From Streptomyces chartreusis NRRL 3882 (GTDB taxonomy: Bacteria; Actinomycetota; Actinomycetes; Streptomycetales; Streptomycetaceae): a stretch of 64,000 bases of DNA. Made by a program: the position numbers and the translations under genes. Within the stretch, counting starts at the first letter, position 1. Every line of letters begins with the position of its first letter. A model generated the notes under the pieces. The model had not been told where the DNA came from. It saw nothing but the letters and a program-made list of their open reading frames with translations, and ran no database searches. This document shows positions 1 through 8,749 of the stretch, one piece after another. The DNA is taken from assembly GCF_900236475.1 (NCBI RefSeq), contig NZ_LT963352.1:6638001-6702000 (forward strand), written 5' to 3'.

Positions 1-1594
1 GGGCGCCCGCGGCGAGCGCGCGCCGGTTCATCGGCGCGATCAGCATGTAGGCCACCATCGCGCCCACCCACAGCGACAGCGGGATGAAGTACGGGGCGAA
101 CCCGGTGCCGTAGTTGGGCGCCTTGTGCAGGTCCTGGGAGGCGAGCCGCACGGGGTCGGCCATGACCTCGGTGCGCTGGTCGCGGTCCTGCTTGTCGTAG
201 TCGGGGATCCGCTCCGCCCCGTCGTGCAGCCCGCCGGCGAGCTTGCCGGAGCCGTCGACGAGCTTGAACATGCCGCCGCTGAGGTCGTCCGCGCCCGTCT
301 TCAGCCGGCCGACGCCCTTGTCCAGGTCGACGGCACCGGTCCTGGCCGTGCCGAGCCCCTTGTGCAGCTTCTTCGCGCCCGCGGCGACCTTCGCGGCCCC
401 GTCGTTCAGCTTGTTGATCTTCTTGACGGCGTCGTCGAGGTCCTCGGACAGGTGCGGCGCCCGGTCTGCGAGAGCCTGGGACTGCTTCTGGAGGGCGGCG
501 AGGTTCTTGTCGAGCTTCGTCAGGTCGCCGTTCTGGTCCGCGATCAGTGTGTTGACGTCGCCGGCGATGACGGCCACGTCGGCCGCCGCGTCCTTGGCCT
601 TCTTCAGGTCGGCACAGGCGGCGTCGGGCAGGACGGGGTCGTCGCAGCGCCTGGCGTAGACCCCGTTCAGCGTGTCCGACGCCGTGCGGGCGCCCTTGGC
701 GGCGGTCGGTGCCGTCCTCGCCAGGGTGTCCAGGTGCTTGCGGATCGCACCGGAGGAGTCGGCGACCAGCCGGGCCGTGTCACCGATGGTCTTCTCGTTG
801 CCCCTGAGGAAGGGGCCGACCTTGCCGGCGGTCGTGTTGACCCGGTCGGCGAGCTTCTGCGTGCCCTCCGCGACCTGCTTCGAGCCGTCCTCCAGGTCGC
901 CCGCGCCCGTGTGGAGTTTCTTCAGGCCCGTGGACAGCTTGCCGCTGCCGTCCTTGGCGTCCTTCAGGCCGTCGGCGAGGTCCTTGGAGCCCTTCTCGGC
1001 CTTGCCGATACCGCCCTTGAGCTTGTCGGCGCCCTTCGCCGCCTGCACGGTCTTGCCGTGGATGTCGGAGAACGAGACGAAGATCCTGTCCAGGAAGGAC
1101 CGCGACGTCTTCGTGGATGCGGCCTGCCGCACCTCGCTGAACACCGTCCGGGAGATCTGCCCGACGATGTAGTTGTTCGCGTCGTTCGTGTGCACCTGGA
1201 GGGCGCCGGTCTCCGGGGACTTCCCGGAACTGGAGGCGATCCGCTCGCTGAAGTCGGCGGGCATGGTGAGCGACAGGTAGTAGGTGCCGTCCTCGACTCC
1301 CCTGCGGGCCTCGGCGGCGCTGACCTCCTGCCAGTCGAAGGTCTTGCTGTCGTGCAGGCCCTTCGTGATGTCGTCGCCCGCCGTGATCCTCTTCCCGTCG
1401 GCGGTCGCCCCCTTGTCGTCGTTCACGAGCGCCACGGGGATACGGTCCAGACGGCCGTACGGGTCCCAGAACGACCAGAGGTACAGCGCGCCGTACAGCA
1501 ACGGCAGCACCAGCAGCGCGACCAGCGCTGCGCGCGGCAGCTTGCCCCTGCCGAAGCGGCGCAGCTCAAGCGCGGCCAGTCTCGGCGAGCGCAT
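1..1594 (-). CDS. YhgE/Pip-type membrane protein (ABC-2 family), C-terminus cut by window edge
   Basis: The reading frame starts at an ATG at 1594 and stays open to base 1, so the last transmembrane segments lie outside the window. About 531 residues are visible. There is one membrane segment near residues 20-40. A long extracytoplasmic region follows, rich in Lys/Gly/Asp heptad-like repeats (alternating KL.G and L.DG units, about residues 170-480), and a second membrane segment begins near residue 510. This layout is typical of YhgE/Pip proteins, which are ABC-2-like permeases or phage-infection/secretion-related proteins. The start is supported by a purine-rich AGGAG about 7 nt upstream. 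The start overlaps the 3' end of the upstream ATPase gene by 29 nt, so the two are translationally coupled and probably form one exporter. The substrate is unknown. The family call rests on architecture and partner. Confidence 0.8.
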   Translation of the reverse strand, partial: MRSPRLAALELRRFGRGKLPRAALVALLVLPLLYGALYLWSFWDPYGRLDRIPVALVNDDKGATADGKRITAGDDITKGLHDSKTFDWQEVSAAEARRGVEDGTYYLSLTMPADFSERIASSSGKSPETGALQVHTNDANNYIVGQISRTVFSEVRQAASTKTSRSFLDRIFVSFSDIHGKTVQAAKGADKLKGGIGKAEKGSKDLADGLKDAKDGSGKLSTGLKKLHTGAGDLEDGSKQVAEGTQKLADRVNTTAGKVGPFLRGNEKTIGDTARLVADSSGAIRKHLDTLARTAPTAAKGARTASDTLNGVYARRCDDPVLPDAACADLKKAKDAAADVAVIAGDVNTLIADQNGDLTKLDKNLAALQKQSQALADRAPHLSEDLDDAVKKINKLNDGAAKVAAGAKKLHKGLGTARTGAVDLDKGVGRLKTGADDLSGGMFKLVDGSGKLAGGLHDGAERIPDYDKQDRDQRTEVMADPVRLASQDLHKAPNYGTGFAPYFIPLSLWVGAMVAYMLIAPMNRRALAAGA

Positions 1595-2366
1595 CGGCCT
1601 TCTCCTCTCCCTGACCGGCCTTCTCGTCCTCGGCGGCCGGGTCGTCCTGGTTCTCCCGGGCGTCCTGGTTCTCGTGGGTGGACACCCTGACGGCGCCTTC
1701 GGGGGCCTCACTGCACACCGCCACGACCGTCGTCCCGGCGCCGGCGAGGGACCTGAGCAGGGACCAGACCTCGTCCCGCTCGCCGTCCGAGAGCTTGAGG
1801 TCGGTGTCGTCGACCCCGAGCAGCCGGGGCCGGCCGACGAGGGCGAGGGCGATGGACAGCCGCAGCGCCTCCACGCGCTCCAGATCGCGTACGGCGGTAC
1901 GGGGCCCCTTGGGCAGTGCCTCCAGGTCGAGACCGGCGGCGGCCAGTGCCGCGTCGACGCGCTGCCCGGCCTCGGCCGCCCGCTCGCCACGGGGCCGCAA
2001 CAGCCCGCGCAGGGAGTCGCCGAACCGCCGCTGGAGCAGCGCCCGTTCCCGCAGGTGCTCGCCGACGGTCAGGGCCGGGTCGAGGTCGCTGACCCCGGGC
2101 ACATGGGCCAGGGCGCTGACGCGACGCACCGCCGACAACTGCTTGGGGAGCCTGGCCCCGCCGACGGTGGCGGTGCCCTCCGCGATCTTCATCCTCCCCG
2201 TCAGCGCGAGCAGCAGGCACGTGCGGCCGGACCCGGACGGGCCCTCGACCGCGACGAGCGAACCCGGCTCGGCATCGACGGAGATACCGCGGAACGCCCA
2301 GCCGCGCGGCCCTTTGACCCCGAGGCCCTCGGCGGCGACCCGCGCCCCTCCCACTCGTTCCCCCAC
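1566..2366 (-). CDS. Degenerate ABC transporter ATPase paired with the YhgE/Pip protein
   Basis: This 266-residue protein has the fold order of an ABC ATPase. The P-loop region (GPSGSGRT, about residues 41-48) has Arg where the catalytic Lys is expected. The signature region is not a recognisable LSGGQ (DLERVEALR, about 162-170). Walker B reads LLGVDDTD, with Asp in place of the catalytic Glu. The C-terminal about 40 residues are Glu/Asp/Ala-rich and low in complexity. The GTG start has a GGGAG about 5 nt upstream. The downstream YhgE/Pip gene overlaps it, so it presumably energises or gates that permease, but the substitutions make full ATPase activity doubtful. A TetR-like palindrome sits 31-44 nt before the start. 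Family assignment is firm; activity is inferred to be reduced. Confidence 0.82.
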   Translation of the reverse strand: MGERVGGARVAAEGLGVKGPRGWAFRGISVDAEPGSLVAVEGPSGSGRTCLLLALTGRMKIAEGTATVGGARLPKQLSAVRRVSALAHVPGVSDLDPALTVGEHLRERALLQRRFGDSLRGLLRPRGERAAEAGQRVDAALAAAGLDLEALPKGPRTAVRDLERVEALRLSIALALVGRPRLLGVDDTDLKLSDGERDEVWSLLRSLAGAGTTVVAVCSEAPEGAVRVSTHENQDARENQDDPAAEDEKAGQGEEKADALAETGRA

Positions 2367-2396
2367 GAGTCTCCCTCGATCTGTCGGAGAATTTGA

Positions 2397-2410
2397 ACTG
2401 ACTGGTCAGT
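2397..2410. promoter_or_regulatory. TetR-type operator candidate in front of the ABC/YhgE operon
   Basis: ACTGACTGGTCAGT is a perfect inverted repeat with 6-nt arms and a 2-nt centre. It matches the general form of TetR-family operators in Streptomyces. On the minus strand it ends just upstream of a possible -10 (TCAAAT, 2396-2391), so it would occupy the -35/-10 spacer of the ATPase gene's promoter. No TetR gene is visible in the window; the divergent gene is a HEPN protein. The regulator may be encoded beyond base 1. Confidence 0.5.
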
Positions 2411-2545
2411 GCAAAAACTACTCCGAACCTACGATCGAAGCAAAACCGCAGGTCAGAACGGATTGTCAGTGCCATACCTCACGATGGGTCACATACGGCA
2501 CTCCGTGGCCGGACGTGCCGTCACACAGACGACAGGAGGTTCGTC

Positions 2546-3109
2546 ATGGCCAGCTACCACGCAGCAGCCGCCCGTCGGCGCCGCGCCACCGGCCCTGCCC
2601 CCTCACTGACCGGCCCGGCGAGCGACGTGCACCCCGTGCTGCGCCGGGCCACGGCCCCGCCCGCCGCCCTCGACCTGCTCGCCCAGGCCCGCGCCGGCCT
2701 CGAAGAGGCCACCGTCCTGGAAACACCGAACGAGCGCTACGCGACGGCCCATCTCGCCGCCCTCCGCACCGCCGCCGCCGTGCTCGCCGCCCGGGGGCGG
2801 CCGGAGACCTCGCCCCGGGCCCGGGCCAAGATCAGGAGCGCCTGGGAAGTGCTCCCCGAGATCGCGCCCGAACTGTCCGAGTGGAGCGCGCTGTTCGCGT
2901 CCGGCGCCCGGCGCCGCGCCCGCGCCGAGGCGGGCATCCAGGACGCGGCCAGCAGCCGGGACGCCGACGACCTGATACGGGACGTGGCGATGTTCCTCCG
3001 CCTCGTCGAGCGCATGCTGGTCCTCCAGCCGGTCCTCCCACAGCCCCGCCCGGACCAGGACCGGCCCGAGGGGCCGGGGGAGGGGCGGGACATGCCGGAC
3101 GCGGGCTGA
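2546..3109 (+). CDS. SAV_6107-type HEPN domain protein
   Basis: This 187-residue, mostly helical protein has disordered, basic N- and C-terminal tails. The central region (about residues 38-155) matches the small HEPN family named after Streptomyces avermitilis SAV_6107. An R-x4-H motif is present (Arg64...His69, in RYATAH), the spacing used by catalytic HEPN ribonucleases. No nucleotidyltransferase (MNT) antitoxin gene is adjacent. The ATG is preceded by a perfect AGGAGG at 2534-2539, 6 nt away. The gene is divergent from the ABC/YhgE pair and 192 nt upstream of a methyltransferase. Function is unknown. RNase activity is only a possibility suggested by the motif. Confidence 0.8.
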   Translation: MASYHAAAARRRRATGPAPSLTGPASDVHPVLRRATAPPAALDLLAQARAGLEEATVLETPNERYATAHLAALRTAAAVLAARGRPETSPRARAKIRSAWEVLPEIAPELSEWSALFASGARRRARAEAGIQDAASSRDADDLIRDVAMFLRLVERMLVLQPVLPQPRPDQDRPEGPGEGRDMPDAG

Positions 3110-3301
3110 GCGGGCGGCGGCGCGTGTCCGCCCGGTCGGGCCGACGCGTGTCCGGGTGAGTACCGGGCCATGCCGGCTGCCCTGGCGGAGGCAATAGGGT
3201 GGGGGACGCCTGAAGTCTTCCCTCCCCGTCACCGGGGCCGGGGAGACACCCCGTTCGCTCCGCCGTGCAAGAGGCGGTGCCGCGCCGAGGAGTCAACTGC
3301 C

Positions 3302-4108
3302 GTGTCGGACCCGATGCGCCCCCGCGCCTCACTCCGTACCGCCGTGGTCTGGGAGGTCCTCCAGGACGCCCTGGACCGCCGGGTCAAGGCCACGGGTCGG
3401 GAGTCGCTGGACGTCCTCGACACCGGGGGCGGCAGCGGCAACTTCGCGGTGCCCGTCGCCCGTCTCGGCCACCGGGTCACCGTCGTCGACCCCAGCCCCA
3501 ACGCGCTGTTCGCCCTGGAGCGCCGGGCCGCCGAGGCAGGGGTCGCCGAGAGGGTGAAGGGCGTGCAGGGTGACGCCCACGGCCTCTTCGACGTGGCCGA
3601 GCGCGGCGGCTACGACGTGGTGCTGTGCCACGGCGTCCTGGAGTACGTGGACGACCCGGCCGAGGGGGTCCGCAACGCGGTGGCCGCCCTGCGCCCGGAG
3701 GGTGTCCTCAGCCTGCTCGCCGCCGGTCTCGGCGGTGCCGTGCTGGCCCGCGCCCTGGCCGGTCACTTCAAGGAGGCCCGCCAGGCGCTCGACGACCCGA
3801 ACGGTCGATGGGGCGCGGGTGACCCCGTCCCGCGCCGCTTCACCGCCGAACAGCTCACCGGGCTGGTCGAGGGCGCGGGCCTGCGTGTCGGCGCCGTGCA
3901 CGGCGTGCGGGTCTTCGCCGACCTCGTGCCCGGCGTCCTCGTCGACACCGAGCCCGGCGCTCTGGAGGCGCTGCTGAAGCTGGAGGAGGCCGCCGCCGAG
4001 CTTCCCGCCTTCCACTCGGTGGCCACGCAGCTTCATGTGCTGGGTGAGACCGCCGAGACCATCGAGACCGATGAGGCGATCGAGACTGCTGGGTCTCCCG
4101 AGGCCTGA
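3302..4108 (+). CDS. Class I SAM-dependent methyltransferase
   Basis: This is a 268-residue Rossmann-fold methyltransferase. Motif I is LDTGGGSGNF (about residues 38-47), followed by the acidic VVDPS at the end of strand 2 and an Asp-Ala pair (QGDAHG) for adenine binding. A motif-IV-like VVLCHGVLEYV is typical of UbiE/small-molecule methyltransferases. The frame stays open further upstream, but the GTG at 3302 has a GAGGAG at 3287-3292 with good spacing and gives the usual N-terminus. The last about 20 residues are a Glu/Thr repeat tail. The substrate cannot be read from sequence. In memory it is a conserved neighbour of the dcw cluster in Streptomyces. Confidence 0.85.
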   Translation: MSDPMRPRASLRTAVVWEVLQDALDRRVKATGRESLDVLDTGGGSGNFAVPVARLGHRVTVVDPSPNALFALERRAAEAGVAERVKGVQGDAHGLFDVAERGGYDVVLCHGVLEYVDDPAEGVRNAVAALRPEGVLSLLAAGLGGAVLARALAGHFKEARQALDDPNGRWGAGDPVPRRFTAEQLTGLVEGAGLRVGAVHGVRVFADLVPGVLVDTEPGALEALLKLEEAAAELPAFHSVATQLHVLGETAETIETDEAIETAGSPEA

Positions 4109-4387
4109 GTCCCTCCTGAGGTACCGCCGCTGATCAGCGCCTTGGCTGTGCATGGAGTACGCCACAGGCCCCCCGAATGGGGGCTTGGCGCCGTATGATC
4201 GAGGGAGACCGTTCCGGCATGACGGGTCGGCCGCCGGGGAATGGAAGCCTCAGCGAGCCGGGGACGTCCATGGCGGGTTCCGGTTGGCCAAATGGCGCAG
4301 AGGGGCGGGTTTCACGGGGGCGATTCCCTGCCTATCCTGAAGAGACCCCCCGGGTCGCCCCGGCGACTGCACGATGAGGAGGACTCC

Positions 4388-4789
4388 GTGCCGCTCTCGG
4401 AGCACGAGCAGCGCATGCTCGAGCAGATGGAGCGAGCGCTGTACGCCGAAGATCCCAAGTTCGCGTCGGCGCTTGAGGGAAGCGGGCTGCGTACGTACAC
4501 CCGGCGGCGGGTCTACCAGGCGGTCGCGGGCTTCCTCGTAGGTATTGCGCTCCTCATGGCCGGTATGGTCGCCAAGCAGGTCTGGCTCAGCGTCGTGGGC
4601 TTCCTCGTCATGCTGGGCTGTGCGGTGCTGGCCGTGACCGGCTGGCGCAAGGCCCCCAAGCCGGGCGAACAGGCGGCGGGGGCCGGCGGACAGCAGGCCG
4701 CCCGCCGACAGGGCCGGCAACGGCGCTCCATGATGGACCGCATCGAGCAGCGCTGGCAGAAGCGCCGCGACGAACAGGGCGGCCATTAG
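4388..4789 (+). CDS. DUF3040 small membrane protein
   Basis: This 133-residue protein starts with the characteristic MPLSEHEQRMLEQMER segment. Two transmembrane helices follow (about residues 41-60 and 64-83), then a basic, Gln/Arg-rich cytoplasmic tail. That is the DUF3040 architecture found throughout actinobacteria. The GTG has an ideal GAGGAGG at 4376-4382, 5 nt upstream; a longer open frame reaching back to 4241 lacks such support. A possible promoter lies at 4310-4338 (TTTCAC, 17-nt spacer, TATCCT). The 279-nt gap before the gene holds nothing else I can identify. Function is unknown. The gene converges on the transglutaminase operon across a strong shared terminator. Confidence 0.88.
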   Translation: MPLSEHEQRMLEQMERALYAEDPKFASALEGSGLRTYTRRRVYQAVAGFLVGIALLMAGMVAKQVWLSVVGFLVMLGCAVLAVTGWRKAPKPGEQAAGAGGQQAARRQGRQRRSMMDRIEQRWQKRRDEQGGH

Positions 4790-4827
4790 CCCGGAGCGCA
4801 GCTCTCCAGGACATGTGAAGACATGAG

Positions 4828-4862
4828 TCAGGGGTGACCACCGACTGGGTGGTCACCCCTGA
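4828..4862. terminator. Bidirectional terminator hairpin
   Basis: A perfect 15-bp inverted repeat (TCAGGGGTGACCACC and its complement) surrounds a 5-nt loop, GACTG. It lies between the convergent DUF3040 gene and the transglutaminase gene, so it can end transcripts from both sides. There is no T-tract, as is common in Streptomyces. Confidence 0.85.
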
Positions 4863-4994
4863 CGTATGCCTACCAGGCCCTGATGTACGCGTACCTGGCG
4901 CGACTGGCTCCCGAGGCAGGCGCCTCCGTGCCCCGGGGGAGGCGGCGCGGGCGGCCGGAAACAAGCCCGACCGGCCCCAGACCCCCGGCGCCCG

Positions 4995-7388
4995 TCAGCC
5001 CTGCTGTCCCGATGCCTTCCGCCACGTCGGCCGCAGCGCCAGGGCACGTGCCCGCATGCCCGACCACCAGGCCGACGCCGCCCACACCAGGCGCACGGTG
5101 GAGCGCGGGACGAGAACCGCACGGAGTCTGGCGCCGCGGCCGACCCCGGCGCTCAGGCCCGCCGCCGCACGGCGGACGTCGTCCGTGAGGCCCGCCGTCG
5201 GGCGGGGGTGCGGTGCGTACAGGACCTGCTCCACCGCGTTCGCCACCCGGTGCACCGAGGCCGCGGCCGTCGCGTCGAGAGAGCCCAGCCGGACGATACG
5301 GGCGGCCGCCTTGCGCGGTGTCTGTGACTCGTCCGGCGCGATGCCGAAGTCCCACGCCGTGTCGGTCAGCTCCTGCCAGACGGCCAGCGTGTGCGGCATC
5401 GCGTCCGCCTCACCGCGGCCGTGCGCCCCCAGCCGTACCGCGCGGGTCCGCAGGCGCCACAGCATCGGTGCCAGCGGGAGCACCAGGACGGCGAGGCCGC
5501 CCAGGGTCCAGGCCAGGAGCGCGTACCACTTCGGGCCGTCGTCCCCCGTGGGCAGCACCGCCTGCGGGGACTCGCTCGCGCACCCGCCGCCCAGCTTCTT
5601 CTGCTCCGGCGTGCAGCTGTCGCTCGTCGAGGGCGTCGGGGACGGCGCGGCGGACGACGTCCGGGACGGGCGCGCCTCGTCCGGCACCGAGCTGCCGGGG
5701 TTGTCCGGCAGGGTGTACGGCGGCATCGAGCCGCGGTTCGGCGTCGGCTCGAAGCGGGTCCAGCCCACGCCCTCGAAGTACAGCTCGGGCCAGGCGTGCG
5801 CGTCGCGCAGCCCCACCGACACCGAGCCGTCCGCCTGCGGTGAACCGGGCGCGAAGCCGACCGCGACCCGGGCCGGTATGCCCAGGGAGCGGGCCATCGC
5901 CGCCATCGCGAAGGAGAAGTGCACGCAGAAGCCCTGCTTGTCCTTCAGGAAGCGGGCGATGCCCTCCGAGCCGCTGCCGACCTGCACCTGGGTGTCGTAC
6001 TCGAAGCCGCCGGTCACGGCGAACCAGTCCTGGAGCTTGACCGCCTGGTCGTAGGGATTGGCGGCGCCGGCGGTGACCTGGCGGGCGGTGCGGGCCACCA
6101 CCGACGGCAGCGAGTCGGGCAGCTTGGTGAAGTCGCGCTCGATCGCCGCCGGCGGAGGCGGCGCCGAGGCCAGCTGCTCCGCCGTCGGCTGCACGTCCAG
6201 GCTCTTGACCCGGTACGTCAGCCCTCGTGTGTTCTGGCCGTGGTCTCCGACCAGCGTCATGCCCAGGGGCTCGTAACGCCAGTTGCCCCGGATGCTGACG
6301 CCGCTCGGCGGGTACGGCATGGGCAGCCAGTCCTGGGCGTACCAGCCGGCCGCCGTGATCGTGGTGTCGACCTCCGTGCGCTTGACGTCGGGACCGAGGC
6401 CGATCGGAGTCGGGAAGGTGCCGTCGGGGACGGCGGTGATGGAGCGCCGGGACGGCTTCCAGGTGGTGCCGTCGAAGTCGTCCAGGGACACGATCCGCAG
6501 ATAGAGGTCCGAGACGTCGGCCATCTTCGTCTTCACGGAGAGGACCTGCCGGTCCTCGTCCACGTTCAGACTGTCGCGCAGCGACACCAGCGGGTTCACG
6601 GCGGAGATCGTGCCGCCGCTGCCCGTGCCGCCGCCCGCGCCCGTGCCCACGGAGTCCAGCAGGCCGCCGTTCATGGCGGGCAGGCCGAGCGGCACCACCA
6701 GGGCGATGCCCAGCGCGACCACGCCGATGCGCCGGCCGGTGCGGACCGGGGCGAGCGCGCCGCTCGGTTCCCCTCCGGCCGTGCGCGGTGCCCCGCCGAA
6801 GACCCGGCCCCACTGGGAGAGCCGGTCCCGGCCCTCGGCCAGGAGCAGCATCAGATAACCGGCCGCCGCCACCAGGAACCACAGCCAGTCCGTGCCCCCG
6901 TCGGACAGCCCCGCGGCCACCGAGTACAGCGCGAGCAGCGGCAGACCGGCCGGGGCGGCGCTGCGGAAGGTCACCGCCAGGGTGTCCACCAGCAGTCCGA
7001 TGATCAGGACACCGCCGATGAGCATCAGCCGGATGCCGTCGGACTCCAGGGGCGCCGGGATCGCGTACCGCGCGATGTCTTCCCCGCCCTGCTGGAGCAG
7101 GAGCGTGAAGCGGTCGATGGCCTGCGGCCCGGGGATCAGCCCGGCCAGGGCCTGCTCACGGGCGAACACGAACGTCAGCAGCGCGACCGTGACCACGGCC
7201 TGCGCCGCGACCGTCAGCGGGCGCGCCAGCGGTACCCGGCGGGCCGCGGCGCCCACACCGGCCTGCACGGCGAGCAGGAAGGCCGCCTGGACGATCCACG
7301 TCGCCGGTTTGACGAGGGGCAGCAGGGCGCACGCGGCCATCAGTGTGGCCGCCCACGCGCCCAGCGTCAGCCGTACCCGCCCGCTCAT
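4995..7388 (-). CDS. Transglutaminase-like membrane protein (TgpA type)
   Basis: The protein is 797 residues long. The N-terminal half is a DUF3488/TgpA membrane domain with about six helices within residues 1-220. A periplasmic-side region and a transglutaminase/protease-like core follow, and a further helix near residue 600 precedes a cytoplasmic tail. The core shows Cys488 in GFCVHFSF and His531 in AHAWPEL. The third catalytic position is Glu547 (FEPTP), where Asp is more usual. The ATG overlaps the DUF58 stop codon (TGATG), which fixes the start. The open frame continues upstream inside DUF58, but that part is not coding. It forms an operon with moxR and the DUF58 gene; such trios are thought to act in envelope protein assembly or quality control. 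Substrate unknown. Confidence 0.9.
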   Translation of the reverse strand: MSGRVRLTLGAWAATLMAACALLPLVKPATWIVQAAFLLAVQAGVGAAARRVPLARPLTVAAQAVVTVALLTFVFAREQALAGLIPGPQAIDRFTLLLQQGGEDIARYAIPAPLESDGIRLMLIGGVLIIGLLVDTLAVTFRSAAPAGLPLLALYSVAAGLSDGGTDWLWFLVAAAGYLMLLLAEGRDRLSQWGRVFGGAPRTAGGEPSGALAPVRTGRRIGVVALGIALVVPLGLPAMNGGLLDSVGTGAGGGTGSGGTISAVNPLVSLRDSLNVDEDRQVLSVKTKMADVSDLYLRIVSLDDFDGTTWKPSRRSITAVPDGTFPTPIGLGPDVKRTEVDTTITAAGWYAQDWLPMPYPPSGVSIRGNWRYEPLGMTLVGDHGQNTRGLTYRVKSLDVQPTAEQLASAPPPPAAIERDFTKLPDSLPSVVARTARQVTAGAANPYDQAVKLQDWFAVTGGFEYDTQVQVGSGSEGIARFLKDKQGFCVHFSFAMAAMARSLGIPARVAVGFAPGSPQADGSVSVGLRDAHAWPELYFEGVGWTRFEPTPNRGSMPPYTLPDNPGSSVPDEARPSRTSSAAPSPTPSTSDSCTPEQKKLGGGCASESPQAVLPTGDDGPKWYALLAWTLGGLAVLVLPLAPMLWRLRTRAVRLGAHGRGEADAMPHTLAVWQELTDTAWDFGIAPDESQTPRKAAARIVRLGSLDATAAASVHRVANAVEQVLYAPHPRPTAGLTDDVRRAAAGLSAGVGRGARLRAVLVPRSTVRLVWAASAWWSGMRARALALRPTWRKASGQQG

Positions 7389-8749
7389 CACGGTCCCTCC
7401 CCGCCGCTCGCGGCGACCACGCCCCTGCGCACCCGGTCGGCCTGCCGCCACAGCTCGTCCACGGAGGCACCCCGCGGCACACCGAGGGCCGTCCAGCCCG
7501 CCTCGCGCAACATGCGCAGCCGCTCCCCGCTCCGGTCCAACGGCCCGGGCACATCGCTCGGTTCCCGCACCCAGGTGTCGCTGTCCAGCACGAAGGCGAC
7601 CGCGCCCGGGCTGCGCTGCCGCATCCGGCCCAGCACGGCCGCCTGCTCCTCGTCCAGGTCGCCGAGGAAGGCCACCAGCAGCCCCTCGTTCCCGCCGCGC
7701 AGCACGTCGTAGGCCCGGGACAGCCCCGCGCCGTCGGAGTGGTCGATCACCGCGAGGGTGTCCATCATCAGCCCGGCCGCGTCCGCCGACTCCTGGCTCG
7801 CGCCCGCGAAGCCGTCTCCGCCCTCGCCGGGCACCGCGTTGCCGGTGTCCGTCAACAGCCGTACCGAGTAGCCCCGTTCGAGCATGTGCACCAGCACGGA
7901 CGCGGCGCCCGACACGGCCCACTCGAAGGCCGAGTCGGGGCCCGCGCCCTGGTAGGCGATGCCCCGGGTGTCGAGCAGCACCGTGCAGCGGGCGCGCTGC
8001 GGCTGCTCCTCGCGGCGCACCATCAGCTCGCCGTAGCGGGCGGTGGAGCGCCAGTGCACCCGGCGCAGGTCGTCGCCGTAGCGGTACCCGCGCGGGATCA
8101 CGTCGTCCTCGCCGGCCAGCGCGAGCGAACGCAGCCGCCCGTCGCCGTACCCCTTCGCCTCGCCGCTGAGGCGCACCGGCGCCAGCGCCTCCACGTGCGG
8201 GATCACCGTCAGGGTGTCGTACGTCGAGAAGGACCGGGTCAGCTCGCACATGCCGAACGGGTCGGTCAGGCGCAGTTGGAGCGGGCCCAGCGGGTAGCGG
8301 CCGCGCAGGTCGGAGCGCACCCGGTAGGACACCTCGCGCCGGCCGCCCGCCTCCACCCGGTCGAGCACGAAACGGGGCCGGGGACCGAGCACGTACGGCA
8401 CCCGGTCCTGGAGCATCAGCAGGCCCGTGGGCAGCCGCGAGACGTTGTCCATCCGCAGGTGGACCCGGGCCTCGCTGCCGGCCGGCACGCGCGCGGGGGA
8501 GAGGCGGCGGCTGCCCGCGACCCGGTAGCGCGTGCGGTACAGCACCGTCGCGCAGACCAGCGGCAGCACCGCCAGCAGCAGGCCCACGCGCAGCAGGTCG
8601 CTCTGCCCGAGCACGTACGAACAGACGGCGGCCGCGACGCCGGCGGCCAGGAAGGAGCGTCCGCGGGTGGTCAGACCGGCCAGGGCGGTGCGGATGCCGC
8701 CCTTCTCGCCCCGGTCGGCCTCCGCCTGCCCCGCCCCCGCGGTGGTCAT
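7388..8749 (-). CDS. DUF58 domain protein of the MoxR operon
   Basis: This 453-residue protein has two adjacent membrane helices (about residues 30-70), a beta-rich middle, and the conserved DUF58 block around DLRRVHWRSTARYGELMVR near residues 225-243. A von Willebrand A-like C-terminal fold with VLLDTRG follows. DUF58 proteins are regular partners of MoxR ATPases. The ATG overlaps the moxR stop (TGATG), and its own stop overlaps the next start the same way, so all three are co-translated. The role is presumably as adaptor or effector of the ATPase at the membrane; this is inferred from family context. Confidence 0.9.
   Translation of the reverse strand: MTTAGAGQAEADRGEKGGIRTALAGLTTRGRSFLAAGVAAAVCSYVLGQSDLLRVGLLLAVLPLVCATVLYRTRYRVAGSRRLSPARVPAGSEARVHLRMDNVSRLPTGLLMLQDRVPYVLGPRPRFVLDRVEAGGRREVSYRVRSDLRGRYPLGPLQLRLTDPFGMCELTRSFSTYDTLTVIPHVEALAPVRLSGEAKGYGDGRLRSLALAGEDDVIPRGYRYGDDLRRVHWRSTARYGELMVRREEQPQRARCTVLLDTRGIAYQGAGPDSAFEWAVSGAASVLVHMLERGYSVRLLTDTGNAVPGEGGDGFAGASQESADAAGLMMDTLAVIDHSDGAGLSRAYDVLRGGNEGLLVAFLGDLDEEQAAVLGRMRQRSPGAVAFVLDSDTWVREPSDVPGPLDRSGERLRMLREAGWTALGVPRGASVDELWRQADRVRRGVVAASGGEGP

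Noticed and set aside
7389..8249. Upstream extension of the transglutaminase frame to 8249
   Set aside because: It lies inside the DUF58 coding region in another frame, and the TGATG overlap fixes the real start at 7388.
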